The notes under the pieces were generated by a model. The model had not been told where the DNA came from, made no database searches, and saw only the letters and a program-made list of their open reading frames with translations. A program made the position numbers and the translations under genes. DNA of 41,418 bases from a virus. Below, piece by piece: positions 25,699 to 35,907 of this stretch (its first letter is position 1; the number at the start of each line of letters is the position of its first letter). Location of the stretch: positions 1 to 41,418 of the IMG/VR virus record IMGVR_UViG_3300026077_000008; one strand, written 5' to 3'.

Positions 25699-28600
25699 AT
25701 GCAAAAGACCAATCTAAAACTGGCGCCATACTTTGATGATTTTGATAGTACTAAAAACTATCAAAAGATTCTATTCAAACCTGGCTACCCAGTGCAGGCT
25801 AGAGAACTTACTCAACTGCAAACTCAGTTACAGAATCAAATTGAAAAATTTGGAAATCATACATTTAAGGATGGTTCTGTAGTTATACCTGGCCAGATTG
25901 GATATGATCTGCAATATGACGCTGTTTTAGTTCAGAATTTAATTGGTGGTTTAGAAGTAGAAGCGACTAGAAGTACTTTAGTTGGTAAAACTATTAAAGG
26001 TTCAACTACTGGAGTAGAGGCAGAGATTGTTAATACTATATCAGTTGCTACAAGTACAAAGAATGCTATTACATTATATGTAAAGTACACTAAGGGTGGT
26101 ACTAGTACATCTGGTGTTCAGTCATCCAAATTTGCTAATAATGAAACTTTAATTGATACAACGACTAATCTTAGTGTTGCTCAAACATATCTTTCAAATG
26201 CATCTGCATATACTGGAAGTATAGCATATATTACTAATGGAATTTATTATATTCGTGGATTCTTTGTAGAAGTATCAGATGAGAGTATAATTCTCGATCA
26301 ATATTCAAATAAACCAACATATAAGATTGGTTTAACAGTAACGGAAGAAAAAGTAACTAGTGATGAAGATAGTACATTATTTGATAATGCAAATGGATAT
26401 TCCAACTTTGCTGCACCAGGCGCTGATAGATTAAAGATCAGTGTAAAACTATCAAAAGAATTAACTAGTTTCTCTGATAATGGTAATTTCATTGAATTAC
26501 TAAGATTAAATAATGGTAAGTTAAATAAAATTGTAGAGACTAGTGTATATAATGAATTAGAGAAAAATCTTGCTAGAAGAACATATGATGAGTCTGGTGA
26601 TTACACAGTAAAAGATTTTGGTGTAAAAGTAAGAGAAGCTCTTGATAATGGTGAAAATGGTGGTATCTATAATCCTAATGAAGTTATTGCAGATGGTAGA
26701 ACCATTTTAGCAAGAGAACCACTCGAAACTGATCCTGAAAATTCTATTAATGGTAATAATTATTATGCTTTAGAGGTATCGCCTGGAAAAGCATATGTTA
26801 GAGGATTTGAAATTAATAATGTCGCTAAGAAATATGTACTTGCTGAAAAAACAAGAGTACAATCTTCATCAAATAATAAGAGTGCAAGTACAAGTTTTGG
26901 ATCCTATTTTACAGTAGCATCTTCTGTTCAAAGTGTTAATCCTGGCGAAACCTTATCTTTAAGAGATAGTAGTAATGTCGTTATTGGTAATGCACGTGCT
27001 GTAGGATTGATTCCTGAGGGCAGTGGTTCTAGACTATATGTAGAAGATGTTACTACATTTACCGATATTGTTGTATCAGGTGATGCCACTGCATTAGAAT
27101 CTGGTGATTTTGTATTTTCTTCTAGAGGATCTAGAGGTGTAGTTGTATCTGATAGTCTTTCTAGTGGTAGTACAACAATTAAATTACGTCAAGTTGTAGG
27201 TAAGTTTACTAATGGAGATGTTGTAAGTAATAGTAGAGATTCTAATACATTTACAGTATCTACTGGAGCTGCATCTGTTACTGATAAAAATATTGATAAT
27301 GTTGCTAATATAATTAATGGTCTTGGATATACTGCTACTTTGACTGCTAATGCAGGTCTTAAAACTAGTGGTAAAAATTGGTTTACTGAATTATCAGATT
27401 TACCTGTAAAATCAATTAGTGATTATTCTTATACGAAACTAGCAAAAATAACTGTTGGTGTTGATAATAATAACTCAGTCTCAATAACTGCTCCAAATAA
27501 CTTTACTCCTTTAGGTACAGGATATTATATTACTTCAAGTGCTGGTGATCATACTGCAACTGCAACTGTTACTGGAAATACTTTAGTATTATCATCAATA
27601 AGTGGATCTCCAGCTTCTGGAACTAATCTAACTGTTTGGTATAAATTAAGAGTTGACAATGTTTCTGTCAGAACAAAGAATAATAAAACATTCCAATATT
27701 TATCGGTAACTAAGAATAAAACATCTAGTGATACAGTTTATGGTAATAGATTTGTAGATAAAGAGATTAATTTAAAATTCCCAGATGTTTATAAAATACA
27801 TGCTATTCACCAAGCAGCTGTAAGTGGTGTAACTAATGAACAAATGTTTGATCGCTGTACTGTTAATGATGCAGCAGATCTAAAGACTGGAGATATTATT
27901 CAGAGTGGTTCTTTAAGAGCAAAAATTATTTTCAAGAATGGTGTTAATCTTCATTTGAAGTATTTACAAACACAAAAATTTGCTGCTGGAACAAATTTAA
28001 TTACACAATTTACTGTTGTTAATAATCCTATTTTAGTTGGAAGATATTTAACTGAAGTAATACATGGTAGTTATATTGATGTTACGGATAATTTTGCTCT
28101 GATTAAAAATGACACAGAGGATAGTTATAGAATTTCTAAGTTAACTAGACTATCAAATAGGGCAACACCATCAGAAAAAATTACTATTGTATTTGATTAT
28201 TTTGAACATCAAAATACAACAAATGATTTTTATACTACAAGTTCCTTTAATACTGCTAATGATGGAGATGTAGAATATGTTGATATTCCTAATTCTTATA
28301 ATGGAACATCATATACTAATGTATTAGACTTTAGAGGTACTTATACATCAACATCCGCTTCTGGTTCTGGTACAGTATCATCACCATATGTTTCTAGTAA
28401 TGCAAAATCAGCATTTGATATTTACGAACAATCTAAAAGTTCTCCTATAATTCCATATCCTACTGAATTTGCTACATATGATTTTGTTTATTATACTCCA
28501 AGAATTGATAGATTATATCTCAGTAAGGATGGTAAGTTTGTAATATCACAAGGAGCTCCTTCTGTAAATCCAGTAATACCTGAATCAGTTGCAGATTCTT

Positions 28601-31600
28601 TATTGATTAATACAATTTCTATACCAGCTTATCTTAAAGATGTTTCTCAGATTTCATTAGAGAAAGAGAATAATAGAAGATATACCATGAAAGATATCGG
28701 TTCTTTGGAATCGAGAGTTGATAGTATTGAATACTATACAACTTTAAGTCTACTTGAGACTGATACTAATAATATGACGATCCTTGATGGTAGTGGAAAT
28801 AATAGATTTAAAAATGGATTTCTTGTAGATAACTTTAAGTCTCTTAATTTTACTGACAGCAATAATTCAGATTATAATATGTCCATTGATACTACTCAGG
28901 GACTAATGAGACCATATCCATATTTAAATAATATTGGATTTAAATGGTCGGAAACAACAGATGTTGAAATAACTAATGCTGATGAACTTAATCCATTAGT
29001 ACCAACAAAAATTGGTGGGTTACAAAAAACTGGTGATTTCTTATCTCTTCCATATACAGAAGATCAATTTGCTTCTAATCCATATGCTAGTAAAGTAGTT
29101 AATTTAAATCCGTTCAATGTATTTACATGGATTGGAGATTTTAAAATATCACCAGAAAGAGATGTCTGGTTTGACACCAAGAGAACTGCTCCAGAAAATG
29201 TACCTCAAATAGACCTTACAGGACCCATTAAATTCCTTTATGATAGGAGTGGTGCTGATGGAAATAAATGGGGTGATTGGGCTAATACTGGTAGTGAAAG
29301 AGTTAGTGGTGGTACGGAGTTTACCGATAAAAGAACTGGTGTAAGAAATAGTTTCAGTACTGTCACACAGAATATTGAAGTTGGTGATAGAATAGATGGA
29401 ATTCAGAATATTGAGTTTGCTAGATCTATTGTTATAGATGCAAAGTCATCAAGAATGAAACCAAATACAAATCTATATTTCTTTATTGATGGTGAAGATA
29501 CTAATGATGGCATATATCCTAAACTCTTTAGGAATATTACTAGAACTGTAAATAGTACTTCTTTTGTTGTTGGTGAACAGGTAAGGATTGAAGCACAATC
29601 TGATCCTGGCACAAATCAAATCATTGCAGAAGTAGTTGCTGCATCTAAGTATGATGCTTCTATAACTGCTAATTATACTGGTGCATCTACTGTACTTGCA
29701 ATTGATAATGTTACTACTTTAGATGGTACTTTATTAAATCCATCAAGTCCTTCAGATAAAGTTAAGATAACAGGACTTACTACTGGTGCTGTCGCAGAGG
29801 TTAGTTTAACAAATCCTAGAATTTCAACTAATGACGAGGGAACTGTAGATTTCTTTATTATAGTTCCACCAGAAAAAATAGAAACTGGTAATTCAAGATT
29901 AGTATTAACAGACCAAGAAACTTCTACAACTGTAGAAGGTATATCTGATACTAATGCAGTTGCTAATTATGACTCAGAAGGAACTCTATTTGAACTAACA
30001 AGTTTAAGTATAGATATGCAGATTCCTCAAATTACTGTAACACCTATTGAGGAAACAAGACAAAGATTTATACCTGATCCTCCTCCACCTCCACCTAATA
30101 ACTGCGACCCATTAGCACAATCATTCTTTGTTGATGCTATTGAAGGTGGAATGTTTATTACATCTATTGATGTATTCTTCCAATCTAAAGATACTAAGAT
30201 ACCTGTAACTATTGATATTCGTACTGTAGAAAACGGATCACCTACACAAACTATTCTTCCTTATAGTGTAAAAACACTTGAAGCTTCAAAGGTATCTACT
30301 TCTGCTTTAAAAGCTGATGATCCAACAAGATTCTATTTTGATTCTCCAGTATATGTAGCAAATGGTCAAGAGTATGCATTTATTCTTAGATCCAGATCTT
30401 TAAATTATAAAGTTTGGGTTTCTAGATTAAATCAGGTTGATGTAACTACTGATCAATTAATTGATAAACAACCATATGCAGGGTCATTGTACAAATCTCA
30501 GAACATGAGTAGTTGGACTCCAGACCAAATGGAAGATATTAAATTTAATATTAATAGAGCTAAATTTACAACTGGTAGTAAATTAACAGCACAGTTGACA
30601 AATAGTACAGTACCTAGAGTATCACTTCCAACAGATCCTTTATTCTTTACGACTAATTCAGCTGATCTTACTATTTTACATCCAAACCATTGTATGCACA
30701 CAAAACAAAATTATGTTAGCATCTCTGGTGTAAAATCAAATGTGCCAAATACTAAATTGGTTACTTCTTTAGGTAATTCACAATTTATAGTTGATACAAC
30801 TGTTACTTTGGCTGATGGAACTTATACACCTACCAAGTTTAATAATACAAATGTTGGTCAAGATAACTGGGGTTATATTAAGGTTAACGATGAGATAATT
30901 GCTTATAAAGCAGTTAGTGGAAGTACAATAACAGTTCCTATTGGTGGTAGAGGAATAGGTAATAGTATTATTGTTTCTCATGCTACAAATTCTGTAGTTG
31001 AATACTATAGTATTAATGGTATTCCTTTGACAGAAATTAACAAAGTACATCAATTAAATGATGTGACTGATATGGATAGGTATAAGATTTCTGTTACTTC
31101 AAAAGCTAATGAGACTACTCAATTAGGTGCTAAAGACATAAAAGCAAGTAGAAATCTACAATTTGAAAGTATTACACCAAGATTAAATGAGATAGTATTC
31201 TCTGGTACAGAATTTTCTGCAAGATTAGATACAATTGCTGGTGCTTCAGTTAGTGCTAAGAATACAGGAACTTTCTCATCCTTACCTCAAACTACTCTTG
31301 CTAATTTAGAAGTAAATGAATTGGATGCTTCTAGTGTTATTCTTTCTCCAGAAAATCAAACACAATATTTTGGTTCTACTGATTCATTTAAATTCTATGC
31401 TGATATGAAGAGTACAGTTGATAACTTAAGTCCGATGTTTAATCTATCTGGATCATCTGTTGTTACTGCTATGAATCGTATTAATAGAGTTAATAAAACA
31501 GATGGAACTATAGATATTTCAAGTGAACTTAATTCTGAGGGATCATTACATGATTCTGTTTATATTACTAAGAAAGTGACATTGGATAATTCATCTACTT

Positions 31601-31890
31601 CCATTAAAGTTTTCTTTGATGCCATAAGAAGACAGGGAGTTGATATTAAGGTGTTTGCCAAGGTTAAGAGAGATGATGAGTCAGATGATTTCAATTTATT
31701 AGATTACATTGAAATTCCTTCTACAAATTATCCATCATCACCAGATAAAGAAACATATAGAGCATTTGAATATGAGATCACTAGTTTACCTGATTTTAAA
31801 GAATATTCTATTAAGGTAGTTATGATTGGTAATGACCAATCTAATGCTCCTAAAGTAAGAAACTTTAGAGGAGTTGCTCTTGCAGTATAA
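25699..31890 (+). CDS. DUF4815-type baseplate/tail protein
   Basis: A 2063-residue protein. The first 80 residues ('LAPYFDDFDSTKNYQKILFK', then 'GYPVQARELTQLQTQLQNQI' and 'FGNHTFKDGSVV') fit the DUF4815 family of phage tail proteins. The middle is a chain of beta modules. Around residues 1458-1470 there is a polyproline hinge (DPPPPPP), after which a globular region begins ('CDPLAQSFFVD'). A 'VNDEIIAYKAV...GGRG' hairpin lies at about 1728-1755, similar to those in the giant protein. Gene order puts it in the place of T4 gp9/gp10, the fibre connector and peripheral baseplate proteins, but I cannot claim direct homology. It likely forms part of the outer baseplate or a fibre. Confidence 0.8.
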   Translation: MQKTNLKLAPYFDDFDSTKNYQKILFKPGYPVQARELTQLQTQLQNQIEKFGNHTFKDGSVVIPGQIGYDLQYDAVLVQNLIGGLEVEATRSTLVGKTIKGSTTGVEAEIVNTISVATSTKNAITLYVKYTKGGTSTSGVQSSKFANNETLIDTTTNLSVAQTYLSNASAYTGSIAYITNGIYYIRGFFVEVSDESIILDQYSNKPTYKIGLTVTEEKVTSDEDSTLFDNANGYSNFAAPGADRLKISVKLSKELTSFSDNGNFIELLRLNNGKLNKIVETSVYNELEKNLARRTYDESGDYTVKDFGVKVREALDNGENGGIYNPNEVIADGRTILAREPLETDPENSINGNNYYALEVSPGKAYVRGFEINNVAKKYVLAEKTRVQSSSNNKSASTSFGSYFTVASSVQSVNPGETLSLRDSSNVVIGNARAVGLIPEGSGSRLYVEDVTTFTDIVVSGDATALESGDFVFSSRGSRGVVVSDSLSSGSTTIKLRQVVGKFTNGDVVSNSRDSNTFTVSTGAASVTDKNIDNVANIINGLGYTATLTANAGLKTSGKNWFTELSDLPVKSISDYSYTKLAKITVGVDNNNSVSITAPNNFTPLGTGYYITSSAGDHTATATVTGNTLVLSSISGSPASGTNLTVWYKLRVDNVSVRTKNNKTFQYLSVTKNKTSSDTVYGNRFVDKEINLKFPDVYKIHAIHQAAVSGVTNEQMFDRCTVNDAADLKTGDIIQSGSLRAKIIFKNGVNLHLKYLQTQKFAAGTNLITQFTVVNNPILVGRYLTEVIHGSYIDVTDNFALIKNDTEDSYRISKLTRLSNRATPSEKITIVFDYFEHQNTTNDFYTTSSFNTANDGDVEYVDIPNSYNGTSYTNVLDFRGTYTSTSASGSGTVSSPYVSSNAKSAFDIYEQSKSSPIIPYPTEFATYDFVYYTPRIDRLYLSKDGKFVISQGAPSVNPVIPESVADSLLINTISIPAYLKDVSQISLEKENNRRYTMKDIGSLESRVDSIEYYTTLSLLETDTNNMTILDGSGNNRFKNGFLVDNFKSLNFTDSNNSDYNMSIDTTQGLMRPYPYLNNIGFKWSETTDVEITNADELNPLVPTKIGGLQKTGDFLSLPYTEDQFASNPYASKVVNLNPFNVFTWIGDFKISPERDVWFDTKRTAPENVPQIDLTGPIKFLYDRSGADGNKWGDWANTGSERVSGGTEFTDKRTGVRNSFSTVTQNIEVGDRIDGIQNIEFARSIVIDAKSSRMKPNTNLYFFIDGEDTNDGIYPKLFRNITRTVNSTSFVVGEQVRIEAQSDPGTNQIIAEVVAASKYDASITANYTGASTVLAIDNVTTLDGTLLNPSSPSDKVKITGLTTGAVAEVSLTNPRISTNDEGTVDFFIIVPPEKIETGNSRLVLTDQETSTTVEGISDTNAVANYDSEGTLFELTSLSIDMQIPQITVTPIEETRQRFIPDPPPPPPNNCDPLAQSFFVDAIEGGMFITSIDVFFQSKDTKIPVTIDIRTVENGSPTQTILPYSVKTLEASKVSTSALKADDPTRFYFDSPVYVANGQEYAFILRSRSLNYKVWVSRLNQVDVTTDQLIDKQPYAGSLYKSQNMSSWTPDQMEDIKFNINRAKFTTGSKLTAQLTNSTVPRVSLPTDPLFFTTNSADLTILHPNHCMHTKQNYVSISGVKSNVPNTKLVTSLGNSQFIVDTTVTLADGTYTPTKFNNTNVGQDNWGYIKVNDEIIAYKAVSGSTITVPIGGRGIGNSIIVSHATNSVVEYYSINGIPLTEINKVHQLNDVTDMDRYKISVTSKANETTQLGAKDIKASRNLQFESITPRLNEIVFSGTEFSARLDTIAGASVSAKNTGTFSSLPQTTLANLEVNELDASSVILSPENQTQYFGSTDSFKFYADMKSTVDNLSPMFNLSGSSVVTAMNRINRVNKTDGTIDISSELNSEGSLHDSVYITKKVTLDNSSTSIKVFFDAIRRQGVDIKVFAKVKRDDESDDFNLLDYIEIPSTNYPSSPDKETYRAFEYEITSLPDFKEYSIKVVMIGNDQSNAPKVRNFRGVALAV

Positions 31891-31892
31891 TT

Positions 31893-32114
31893 ATGGAAAA
31901 TCCAGAAGTTGAAGGGCATCCAGATCTTAGTAGAGATACTAAGTCTGGTGCTATAATTAATAGAAATACTTATAGTTACGAACAGTATATGAAAAGCTAT
32001 AAGAAGAGAATAGATAATGATAATAGACTGGATGATTTAGAAAAAACAATTAACGAAACCAAGAAAGAGATCGATACTATTAAGGATCTTCTTTTACGGC
32101 ATATTATGGCATAA
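31893..32114 (+). CDS. Small coiled-coil tail accessory protein
   Basis: A 73-residue hydrophilic protein. The N-terminal half contains 'NTYSYEQYMKSYKKRI', and residues about 42-70 form a probable coiled coil ('RLDDLEKTINETKKEI.TIKDLL'). It starts two bases after the stop of the DUF4815 gene. I recognise the type from cyanophage structural clusters; a small adaptor or assembly factor is possible, but no function is known to me. Its stop overlaps an ATAAATA motif. Confidence 0.7.
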   Translation: MENPEVEGHPDLSRDTKSGAIINRNTYSYEQYMKSYKKRIDNDNRLDDLEKTINETKKEIDTIKDLLLRHIMA

Positions 32115-32136
32115 ATAGTCTTGAGAAACTAATCTC

Positions 32137-32145
32137 CTATAAATA
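32137..32145 (+). promoter_or_regulatory. T4-like late promoter
   Basis: CTATAAATA in the 52-base gap, 22 bases before the ATG at 32167. A second ATAAATA lies at 32111-32117, overlapping the upstream stop, so this gap may hold two late promoters. Confidence 0.65.
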
Positions 32146-32166
32146 TAGTATAAGTGGTAGATCCTA

Positions 32167-32496
32167 ATGGCAGCAGTTCATAATCTATATGTTGATCAGG
32201 GTGCTGACTTTACTGTCGAAGTCGGTATATATGATGATAATAATGCGGCTTGGAATCTAACTGGCTATTCTGTAGCTGCTAAGATTAAAAAATCGTATTA
32301 TAGTTCAACTTCAACTAGTTTTACTGCAACTGTAAGTTCTACCTCAACTGGAACAGTCGTTCTAACACTTCTAGACTCTGTGACAACAGCAATGGATCCT
32401 GGCAGATATCTATATGACGTTATTGTTACGTCAGCTGGTGGTACAAAAACAAGAGTTATAGAAGGAATTGTCACAATCAACCCTGGCGTCACATGA
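32167..32496 (+). CDS. Small beta-rich tail protein
   Basis: A 109-residue protein ('HNLYVDQGADFTVEVGIYDD' near the N-terminus, 'DPGRYLYDVIVTS' and 'VIEGIVTINPGVT' at the end). The pattern of a short opening strand, 'G.dft..v', a variable loop, then 'G.Y.YDv.vt...g......G.v.i.p' is typical of small immunoglobulin-like phage tail accessory domains of the BppU N-terminal or neck-passage type. It is immediately followed by, and overlaps by ATGA (32493-32496), another small structural gene. A late promoter precedes it. Structural role inferred. Confidence 0.75.
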   Translation: MAAVHNLYVDQGADFTVEVGIYDDNNAAWNLTGYSVAAKIKKSYYSSTSTSFTATVSSTSTGTVVLTLLDSVTTAMDPGRYLYDVIVTSAGGTKTRVIEGIVTINPGVT

Positions 32497-32705
32497 ACAC
32501 TAAAGTTACTGTTCGGAACACACCCCAAGTCATTACTGTTGCCGCTTCGGCTGGCGCAAGTGGAAGGCTCGCTTCCTTGACTGACGTAAATTTAACTTCT
32601 GCAGCTGATGGTGCCGTTCTCCAATATGATGTTACAACTCAAACATGGGTAGCTAGAAATATTTTAGAAAACTCAGGTTTGACCATCAACGCAGGCTTCT
32701 ATTAA
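32493..32705 (+). CDS. Short fibre-like protein
   Basis: A 70-residue protein, Ala/Ser/Thr-rich, with 'LASLTDVNLTSAADGAVLQYD' (split: residues 27-47) and 'TWVARNIL'. 'L.DV.....dG..L.yd..t..W' is the common phage tail-fibre hairpin ('DVD.T..ADGDVLVYDA.TGKW'). It overlaps the previous stop by four bases. It probably works with the 716-residue protein encoded 23 bases downstream. Confidence 0.75.
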   Translation: MNTKVTVRNTPQVITVAASAGASGRLASLTDVNLTSAADGAVLQYDVTTQTWVARNILENSGLTINAGFY

Positions 32706-32727
32706 ATCTTTCACATAGGAACAAACA

Positions 32728-34878
32728 ATGGCAACTTTCATTAAAGTTAAAAGGTCGAGTACAACACCAACCGCAACTCCGAGTAATCTAAGAAACGGTG
32801 AATTTGCACACAGTTATGGTGCTGGTACTTATACAGACTATCAAACCACAAATAACGGTGCATCAAACGTTGCTTCTGGTGGTAAACTCTTCATAGGTCA
32901 AGGTACTGAAGACTCTTCTGGACATGCTGCAAATATAGATGTATTGGGTGGTAAGTATTTCACTGACATGTTGGATCATGGTCATGGTACTTTAACTAAT
33001 AACTCTGCTGTAATTGTTGACCAGTCTGGTAAAATTGATGTATTTAATGTTGATAATTTAACCCTTAATGATAATACTATATCATCTAGCGACAATAATG
33101 GGGATGTAATTTTTGATCCAAATGGATCTGGTGAAGTAAGAATACCTGATGATACTTTCTTAGCATTTGGTGCTGGTGCTGATGGGACTGCGACAAATTC
33201 TGATGCTAAGATTGAATATGATGAAAATAGTACAGACAAAGTTCAAGTAACTGGTGCAAACTGGAAATTTAATTGCACAGTTGAATTTGATAATGTCATT
33301 ATTGGGCCTGGTACTCCAAGTTTTGATATGACTGATAACACTACTGATGCTTTTGTAATTAAAGAAGGTAGTAATCAGTATGTTGCAATTGATACTACTG
33401 ATAATTCCGAATTAATTACATTTGGTAGTGCTAATGTTGATATAGATAACGATCTGAATATTGACGGTGGAGATCTTACAACTAATGCAACAACATTTAA
33501 TTTATTAGAAACAAATGCAACTTCAGTAAATGCATTTGGTACTGCTACTACAATTGATATCGGTGCTACAACTGGTACTACTACAATCAATAGCCCAACA
33601 GTAACGGGTAGTCAGACAACACAGAATGTTTTTAATGGCTCTGCAACAACAGTTAATGCTTTTGGTGCTGCAGCTGCTCTGAATATGGGTCATACGACTG
33701 GTACTGCTACACTTAGGAACCCAACCGTAGTTGGTACTGAGGCGACTCAAAATCTTTGGAATGCTACAGCAACAACAGTCAATGCTTTTGGTGCTGCAAC
33801 TGCTATTAATATGGGTACTAATGCAACTACATTAGACCTTGGTGATATAAGAATTAAAGGAAATACAATTTCCACAGATAGTAACTCTGCAACAGAACTT
33901 GTTATCGACCCATTCCCTGATGCTGGAGATGCTGGTGGTGATGTTATCATTCGTGGTAATCTTCAAGTTGCTGGTACTACAACAACTGTTAACTCTTCTG
34001 AATTGTCAGTTAATGATCCTATCTTTACGGTTGGTGATACTGTAAGTTCTAAGAGTGTTGTTCAAACTGCAGCAAGTGGACAAAACCAAGTTATAGTTGA
34101 TAATCCTTCATCTGTTGTTGAGGGTGCAACAATTACTGGTACTGGAATTGCTACATCAACTACTGTATCTAACGTAGAGGTTGAGTGGAATACTAATGCT
34201 GGTGCTTCAAGTGATGGACAATTTGGAACCGCACCATCAGCTGGTGATGATATTTGGTTCTGGGATGGTACTAGTTTCTCAAAGATTGGTACTTATGTTT
34301 CTCAAGCTGCTAATGCAGTTAAGATTAACTTAATCGCAAATGTCTCTTTAGGATCCGATAATTTCTATGATGGTGGAAGCCTAACTAGTGTCGGAACTGG
34401 AACTCCTACTGCTGCTCAAAAAGTTGGTATTACTAAAGTAAGTACAAAGGTCTTTAAGACAACTACATTTACTGTAAGTAACAACACAACTTCTAGTATT
34501 GCAGTAGATACACAACTTACAATCAGTCAAGCAGTTGACGACAATCTAGACCGTGGTATTCAGTTTAAGTATCTAAAATCTAACTCTTCTAAAGTTGGTT
34601 TCTTTGGATACGATGATGACAATGATGCTTTTGTATTCATCAAGGATGGTACAAATAATTCTAATCTCTTTAGTGGAACTAGAGGAGAAGGTTGGTTCAA
34701 AACTGTTAAACTTGATGATGGTGTAAACAAAGGTGTTGCCTATTTCAACTCTGATCTTAAGATAACTAGAACAGTTGCTGCTGGTACTGCTGATGTTGAC
34801 ACATCATACCAGATTTTAACCGCCACATCTGCTGGTGTTCCTACATGGACTACAACTGTAGATGGAGGCACTTATTAA
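32728..34878 (+). CDS. Tail fibre-like structural protein
   Basis: A 716-residue protein, with an AGGAAC ribosome binding site before the ATG. The N-terminus ('IKVKRSSTTPTATPSNLRNG') is the 'KRS...P....L..GElA' opening common in cyanophage fibre-like proteins. Residues about 257-372 hold three tandem approximately 42-residue repeats containing 'VNAFG.A..I.MG', the repeat type seen in phage fibre shafts. The second half has further Thr/Ser/Gly-rich strands and ends 'TWTTTVDGGTY'. It likely forms a trimeric shaft at the tail or neck; host-range function is possible but not shown. Confidence 0.78.
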   Translation: MATFIKVKRSSTTPTATPSNLRNGEFAHSYGAGTYTDYQTTNNGASNVASGGKLFIGQGTEDSSGHAANIDVLGGKYFTDMLDHGHGTLTNNSAVIVDQSGKIDVFNVDNLTLNDNTISSSDNNGDVIFDPNGSGEVRIPDDTFLAFGAGADGTATNSDAKIEYDENSTDKVQVTGANWKFNCTVEFDNVIIGPGTPSFDMTDNTTDAFVIKEGSNQYVAIDTTDNSELITFGSANVDIDNDLNIDGGDLTTNATTFNLLETNATSVNAFGTATTIDIGATTGTTTINSPTVTGSQTTQNVFNGSATTVNAFGAAAALNMGHTTGTATLRNPTVVGTEATQNLWNATATTVNAFGAATAINMGTNATTLDLGDIRIKGNTISTDSNSATELVIDPFPDAGDAGGDVIIRGNLQVAGTTTTVNSSELSVNDPIFTVGDTVSSKSVVQTAASGQNQVIVDNPSSVVEGATITGTGIATSTTVSNVEVEWNTNAGASSDGQFGTAPSAGDDIWFWDGTSFSKIGTYVSQAANAVKINLIANVSLGSDNFYDGGSLTSVGTGTPTAAQKVGITKVSTKVFKTTTFTVSNNTTSSIAVDTQLTISQAVDDNLDRGIQFKYLKSNSSKVGFFGYDDDNDAFVFIKDGTNNSNLFSGTRGEGWFKTVKLDDGVNKGVAYFNSDLKITRTVAAGTADVDTSYQILTATSAGVPTWTTTVDGGTY
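33496..33843 (+). repeat. Three 42-44-residue shaft repeats
   Basis: Tandem protein repeats within the fibre-like gene. Each copy has '(N/S)AT(S/T)VNAFG(T/A)A', then '(I/L)(D/N)(I/M)G', then 'TTGT.T.(I/L).(S/N)PTV.G...TQN'. Copies start near 33496, 33628 and 33754; the third is truncated after its 'NMG'. Confidence 0.8.
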
Positions 34879-34897
34879 ATTATAAAGTGAGGTAATT

Positions 34898-35077
34898 ATG
34901 ACCCCTGATGAAGCAAATGCACTCATGCAAGTTATGAGTGAAAAAGTAAGTCAATTGGTAAGAGAAAATATGTTGTTTGAGTCAAAGATTATTAGTTTGA
35001 CTCAACAATTGAAAAAATATCAAGATGATGAAAAACAGTCCGCCGAGATTTTAGAACCCGATGGCAAGTCCAAATAG
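34898..35077 (+). CDS. Coiled-coil microprotein before gp13
   Basis: A 59-residue protein starting MTPDEANALMQVM, mostly helical and probably coiled coil (residues 10-50, 'MSEKVSQLVRENMLFESKI' and 'SLTQQLKKYQDD'). A GAGG ribosome binding site (34889-34892) lies 5 bases before the ATG. It overlaps the first 17 bases of gp13 in another frame. Spacing, ribosome binding site and composition support a real gene. Function unknown; it may be co-produced with the neck proteins. Confidence 0.7.
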   Translation: MTPDEANALMQVMSEKVSQLVRENMLFESKIISLTQQLKKYQDDEKQSAEILEPDGKSK

Positions 35078-35906
35078 TAAAGCCACTCTTAAAGAATATT
35101 GTCTAAGACAGCTTGGAAAACCTGTCGTGGAGATTAATGTCGATGAAGATCAAGTTGATGATTTGATTGACGACACTATACAAATTTTTCAAGAGCGGGT
35201 TTATGATGGAGTTGAGAGGATGTACTTAAAGTACAAACTCACTGAAAATGATATTACTAATGGGGGTGGTGGTAGTGCCAATGCAGGTAGAAATGAAACT
35301 ATTACTGCTACAGATACTAATGATGGTGCTTCTGGTACTTCTCGTACCCTCAATTTTGAACAGGGACGGGGATATTTAACAGTACCAGATCATATTCTTG
35401 GTGTAGAGGGAATTAAAAAAGTCTCTAACACTATGGTTAATAATATGTTTGGTTTTAGATATCAGTTCTTTTTGAACGATTTCTATAATTTTTATGCATA
35501 TGATATCCTTAATATGGAGATCACATTACAATATCTAGAAACATTGAATTTCTTGATAGAAGGTAATAAGGATATTAGATTTAATAAAGTAACTAATAGA
35601 CTTTATATTGACATTGATTGGGATTTAGCACAAGCAAACGATTATATTGTAATTGATTGTTATAGGGCAGTTGATCCTACAACATTCACTAAGGTTTATA
35701 ACGAAAGATTTGTAAAGAAATATGCCACTGCTAAGATAAAGAAACAGTGGGGTCAGAATTTAATTAAATTTACTGGTATTAAAATGCCTGGTGGAGTCGA
35801 ATTTAATGGTAGACAGATATATGATGATGCTATTCAAGAATTAACTACTCTAGAAGAACAGATGTTATCAACATATGAAACACCACCATTAGATTTCGTG
35901 GGATGA
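35061..35906 (+). CDS. gp13: Neck protein gp13
   Basis: A 281-residue protein with the gp13-type N-terminus ('LKEYCLRQLGKPVVEINVDE', then 'DQVDDLIDDTIQIFQE'). T4 gp13 (309 residues) forms the ring that closes the DNA-filled head and joins it to gp14 and the tail. Residues about 70-95 are a Gly/Asn/Thr-rich loop (NGGGGSANAGRNE...). The C-terminal helix region ('ATAKIKKQWGQNLIKF', 'QELTTLEEQM') is of the usual type. One base separates it from gp14, in the order gp13-gp14-gp15-gp16 known from T4. Confidence 0.88.
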   Translation: MASPNSKATLKEYCLRQLGKPVVEINVDEDQVDDLIDDTIQIFQERVYDGVERMYLKYKLTENDITNGGGGSANAGRNETITATDTNDGASGTSRTLNFEQGRGYLTVPDHILGVEGIKKVSNTMVNNMFGFRYQFFLNDFYNFYAYDILNMEITLQYLETLNFLIEGNKDIRFNKVTNRLYIDIDWDLAQANDYIVIDCYRAVDPTTFTKVYNERFVKKYATAKIKKQWGQNLIKFTGIKMPGGVEFNGRQIYDDAIQELTTLEEQMLSTYETPPLDFVG

Positions 35907-35907
35907 T

